Shown one piece after another: positions 7,019 to 8,266 of a DNA stretch of 8,266 bases. Each line of letters starts with the position of its first letter. The first letter of the stretch is position 1. This stretch comes from Bacteroidales bacterium (GTDB taxonomy: Bacteria; Bacteroidota; Bacteroidia; Bacteroidales; Muribaculaceae). The notes under the pieces are model-generated. The model searched no databases. It was not told the origin of the DNA and saw only the letters and a program-made list of their open reading frames with translations. The stretch is from positions 5,925 through 14,190 of the forward strand of contig JAUNCU010000042.1 of assembly GCA_030526455.1 (NCBI GenBank), given 5' to 3'. The position numbers and the translations under genes were made by a program.

Positions 7019-7049
7019 TTTGCAAAATCATTTTTTATTGCTAATTTTG
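7019..7049 (+). promoter_or_regulatory. Promoter of rho
   Basis: TTTG (7019-7022), 19 nt, then TAATTTTG (7042-7049) is an exact match to the Bacteroidetes -33/-7 promoter. Transcription would start near 7055-7057, leaving a leader of about 245 nt before the rho ATG. The boxes interlock with an opposite-strand promoter (7023-7053). Confidence 0.72.
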
Positions 7050-7053
7050 CAAT
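7023..7053 (-). promoter_or_regulatory. Promoter of the structured RNA, overlapping the rho promoter
   Basis: On the minus strand ATTG (7053-7050), 19 nt, then TGATTTTG (7030-7023) matches the -33 TTTG and -7 TAnnTTTG boxes with one mismatch each. Transcription would start near 7017-7016. It shares its arms with the rho promoter: TTTGCAAA at 7019-7026 and TTTGCAAT at 7046-7053 each hold one box for each strand. Confidence 0.5.
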
Positions 7054-7055
7054 GC

Positions 7056-7300
7056 AATTCAAAAACAACATTCGACTAATTAGATTTTGGTGATCATTAC
7101 AACTATTCATTACCAATCGGCACCAAAACTCTCGAGTTAGTACTCCACTATTTTTTTACTCTACATTTTTTCTCTAAGGTAATAAAACCACATCTTCTAT
7201 GTGTGTGCGTGCATACTAAGCCTATCGTAATTCCCTTATCACAATTTAAGGCAATGGCTGCGTGGCCACACGAGCACATGGAACCTAATGATTAAAATAT
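7056..7300 (+). promoter_or_regulatory. Long leader of rho, possible attenuation region
   Basis: This roughly 245-nt untranslated stretch is richer in C than G from about 7085 to 7250, with many pyrimidine-C dinucleotides, the composition Rho prefers. It contains an inverted repeat TTTTGGTG (7085-7092) with CACCAAAA (7121-7128), a 4-bp hairpin GAGT-TAGT-ACTC (7134-7145), and a run of seven T at 7151-7157. Near its end a 13-codon ORF (ATG at 7254, stop 7293-7295; MAAWPHEHMEPND) stops 5 nt before the rho ATG. E. coli rho also has a long autoregulated leader; the parallel is inference. No known riboswitch is recognised. Confidence 0.45.
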
Positions 7301-8266
7301 ATGTACAACATCGACGAACTGGAAGCAATGCCTATCGACGAGGTGAAGGCCTACGCCAAGAGCCTCGGCATCAAGAAGGTGGATTCCGAAACACTTGTTT
7401 ACGACATTCTCGACCAGCAAGCCAACATTGCCAGCGCCACCCCAGGCGCTAAGAAAGCCGCTGAGCCTAAAAAGCGAAAAACTGCAGCAGCCTCCACCAA
7501 GAAGGCAGCCGCAGCCAAGCCTAAGAAGGAAAAGAAAGCAGAGGCTGCCGAAGAGGGCAAGGCTGCTGACGAGAAAACCAGCACCAAAAGCAAGGCCACC
7601 AAAAAAAAGGCCGACGCTGAAAAAGACACAAAAAAGAGCGTGAAAGAAAAAGCGGCCAGCAAGAAGGCCGAGACTGCCGAAAAGCCTAAGCGCAAAAACG
7701 CCAAGGCCACTAAAACAGCCGAGGCCGAAGCGCAGCCTGAGGCTGAAAGCGCCGCCGCTCCCGCTCCACAGGAAAAACAGGAAAAGAAGCCTCGCCGCCA
7801 GCGCATCGCAAAGGCTGCAGAAGAGGCTCAAGCACCCGCGCCCGCAGAAGCGCCTATGGCTGAAGCACCTGCCGAACTAGAAGGCGAGTTCATGCCACAG
7901 GAGTTTATGCCCGAAGACCAATTCCAGGGCGATGGTCCATACGAAGAAGAGCCTTACCAGGATGAATATCCCATGGAGGGTGAATATGCCGAGGAATACA
8001 TCGAAGAGCCTCAGAATCAGCAAAGCGACTTCCAGGATTTCTTCGGTGGCGAAAACCGTCAAGACCTAGGACTCGGGGCTTTCTTCAGCGCATCGCAAAC
8101 TTTCAAGCCTCGCACTAAAGAGGAAATTGAAGAAGCAAAAATTCGCGCCGAGGAAGAACGCCGTCGCGCTGCCGAAGAGGCCGCAAAGGCGCCTATCATC
8201 ATTCAAGAACCTAAGGCCGAAAAGCAGCAGCCCGCCAGCAAGAAAAATAAGAAAAACAAAAATAAG
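7301..8266 (+). CDS. rho: Transcription termination factor Rho, N-terminal part (3' end beyond window)
   Basis: Open from ATG 7301 to the right edge, 322 codons without stop. Residues 1-42 (start MYNIDELEAM, then KSLGIKK and LVYDILDQQA) match the Rho_N domain of Bacteroidetes Rho. Then comes a very long low-complexity insert: about 45-170 is Lys/Ala-rich with a strongly positive charge, about 171-250 is acidic and rich in Glu, Pro and Tyr (for example YEEEPYQDEYPMEGEYAEEY), 268-297 is a charged helix (TKEEIEEAKIRAEEERRRAA), and from about 310 Lys/Asn-rich again. The RNA-binding cold-shock domain and the RecA-like ATPase lie beyond the window. Rho is a hexameric RNA translocase that ends transcription of untranslated RNA. 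Such long disordered inserts are known in Bacteroidales Rho and have been linked to phase separation in B. thetaiotaomicron. No Shine-Dalgarno sequence precedes the ATG, and the 5 nt before it are AATAT-like. The call rests on the N-terminal domain and insert style only. Confidence 0.85.
   Translation, partial: MYNIDELEAMPIDEVKAYAKSLGIKKVDSETLVYDILDQQANIASATPGAKKAAEPKKRKTAAASTKKAAAAKPKKEKKAEAAEEGKAADEKTSTKSKATKKKADAEKDTKKSVKEKAASKKAETAEKPKRKNAKATKTAEAEAQPEAESAAAPAPQEKQEKKPRRQRIAKAAEEAQAPAPAEAPMAEAPAELEGEFMPQEFMPEDQFQGDGPYEEEPYQDEYPMEGEYAEEYIEEPQNQQSDFQDFFGGENRQDLGLGAFFSASQTFKPRTKEEIEEAKIRAEEERRRAAEEAAKAPIIIQEPKAEKQQPASKKNKKNKNK

Noticed and set aside
6770..7031. Two overlapping minus-strand ORFs of about 80 codons
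   Set aside because: They overlap in different frames across strong hairpins, resemble no protein family and include the terminator; they are best read as shadows of the structured RNA.
7134..7157. GAGT-TAGT-ACTC hairpin plus T7 as a true terminator in the rho leader
   Set aside because: Only 4 bp and separated from the T run by 5 nt; kept as a weak attenuation hint only.
7292..7831. Minus-strand hydrophobic ORFs opposite rho
   Set aside because: Leu/Phe/Gly-rich translations are the expected antisense of Lys/Ala/Glu codons in the Rho insert.

Overview
The window looks like chromosomal DNA of a Bacteroidales bacterium, of the Prevotellaceae/Muribaculaceae/Bacteroides kind. The evidence is a Rho N-terminus of the Bacteroidetes type with a long charged disordered insert, a three-gene glycogen/alpha-glucan cluster typical of gut Bacteroidales, promoters of the Bacteroidetes form (TTTG, about 19 bp, TAnnTTTG), and no Shine-Dalgarno sequences. 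I cannot fix the family or species from the sequence alone. I see no insertion sequence, tRNA, rRNA or CRISPR array.

Positions 1-4641, all on the minus strand, form a glucan-storage operon read right to left. It encodes a GH133-type amylo-1,6-glucosidase (2695-4641), a GGLG-type glycogen/starch-synthase-like glycosyltransferase (1411-2670), and a GH57 alpha-amylase-like protein (1-1351, cut by the left edge). Gaps are 24 and 59 nt, and a candidate promoter lies at about 4700. Together the genes suggest synthesis and trimming of an internal alpha-1,4/1,6-glucan. The GH57 protein seems to keep its nucleophile Glu but to have Asn where the acid Asp is expected, so it may not be an ordinary hydrolase.

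Positions 4790-5804 hold a single-gene unit for a YegS/LCB5-like lipid (diacylglycerol) kinase, with a -7 promoter element in front and a strong intrinsic terminator behind. Positions 5903-6235 are a tandem array of 82-84-bp units, each built from AATTCG-headed 9-mers, an A-tract and a C-rich block. Positions 6242-6663 hold type B ribosomal protein L31 (no cysteines) with a clear promoter and terminator.

Positions 6790-7300 are the most interesting part. The minus strand can encode a roughly 220-nt rod-shaped RNA with a closing stem, stacked internal helices, side hairpins and an intrinsic terminator. It is not protein coding, and a 6S-like or Bacteroidales-1-like RNA is the leading guess. 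Its presumed promoter and the rho promoter are interleaved on opposite strands in a 35-bp near-palindrome (7019-7053), so RNA polymerase could probably use only one direction at a time. The rho transcript would have an approximately 245-nt C-over-G-rich leader, possibly with a 13-codon upstream ORF.

Positions 7301-8266 encode the first 322 residues of transcription terminator Rho: a Rho_N domain, a Lys/Ala-rich stretch, an acidic stretch and a charged helix. The window ends before the RNA-binding and ATPase domains. The transcription-related genes and RNA thus sit together at the right, and the glucan genes at the left.
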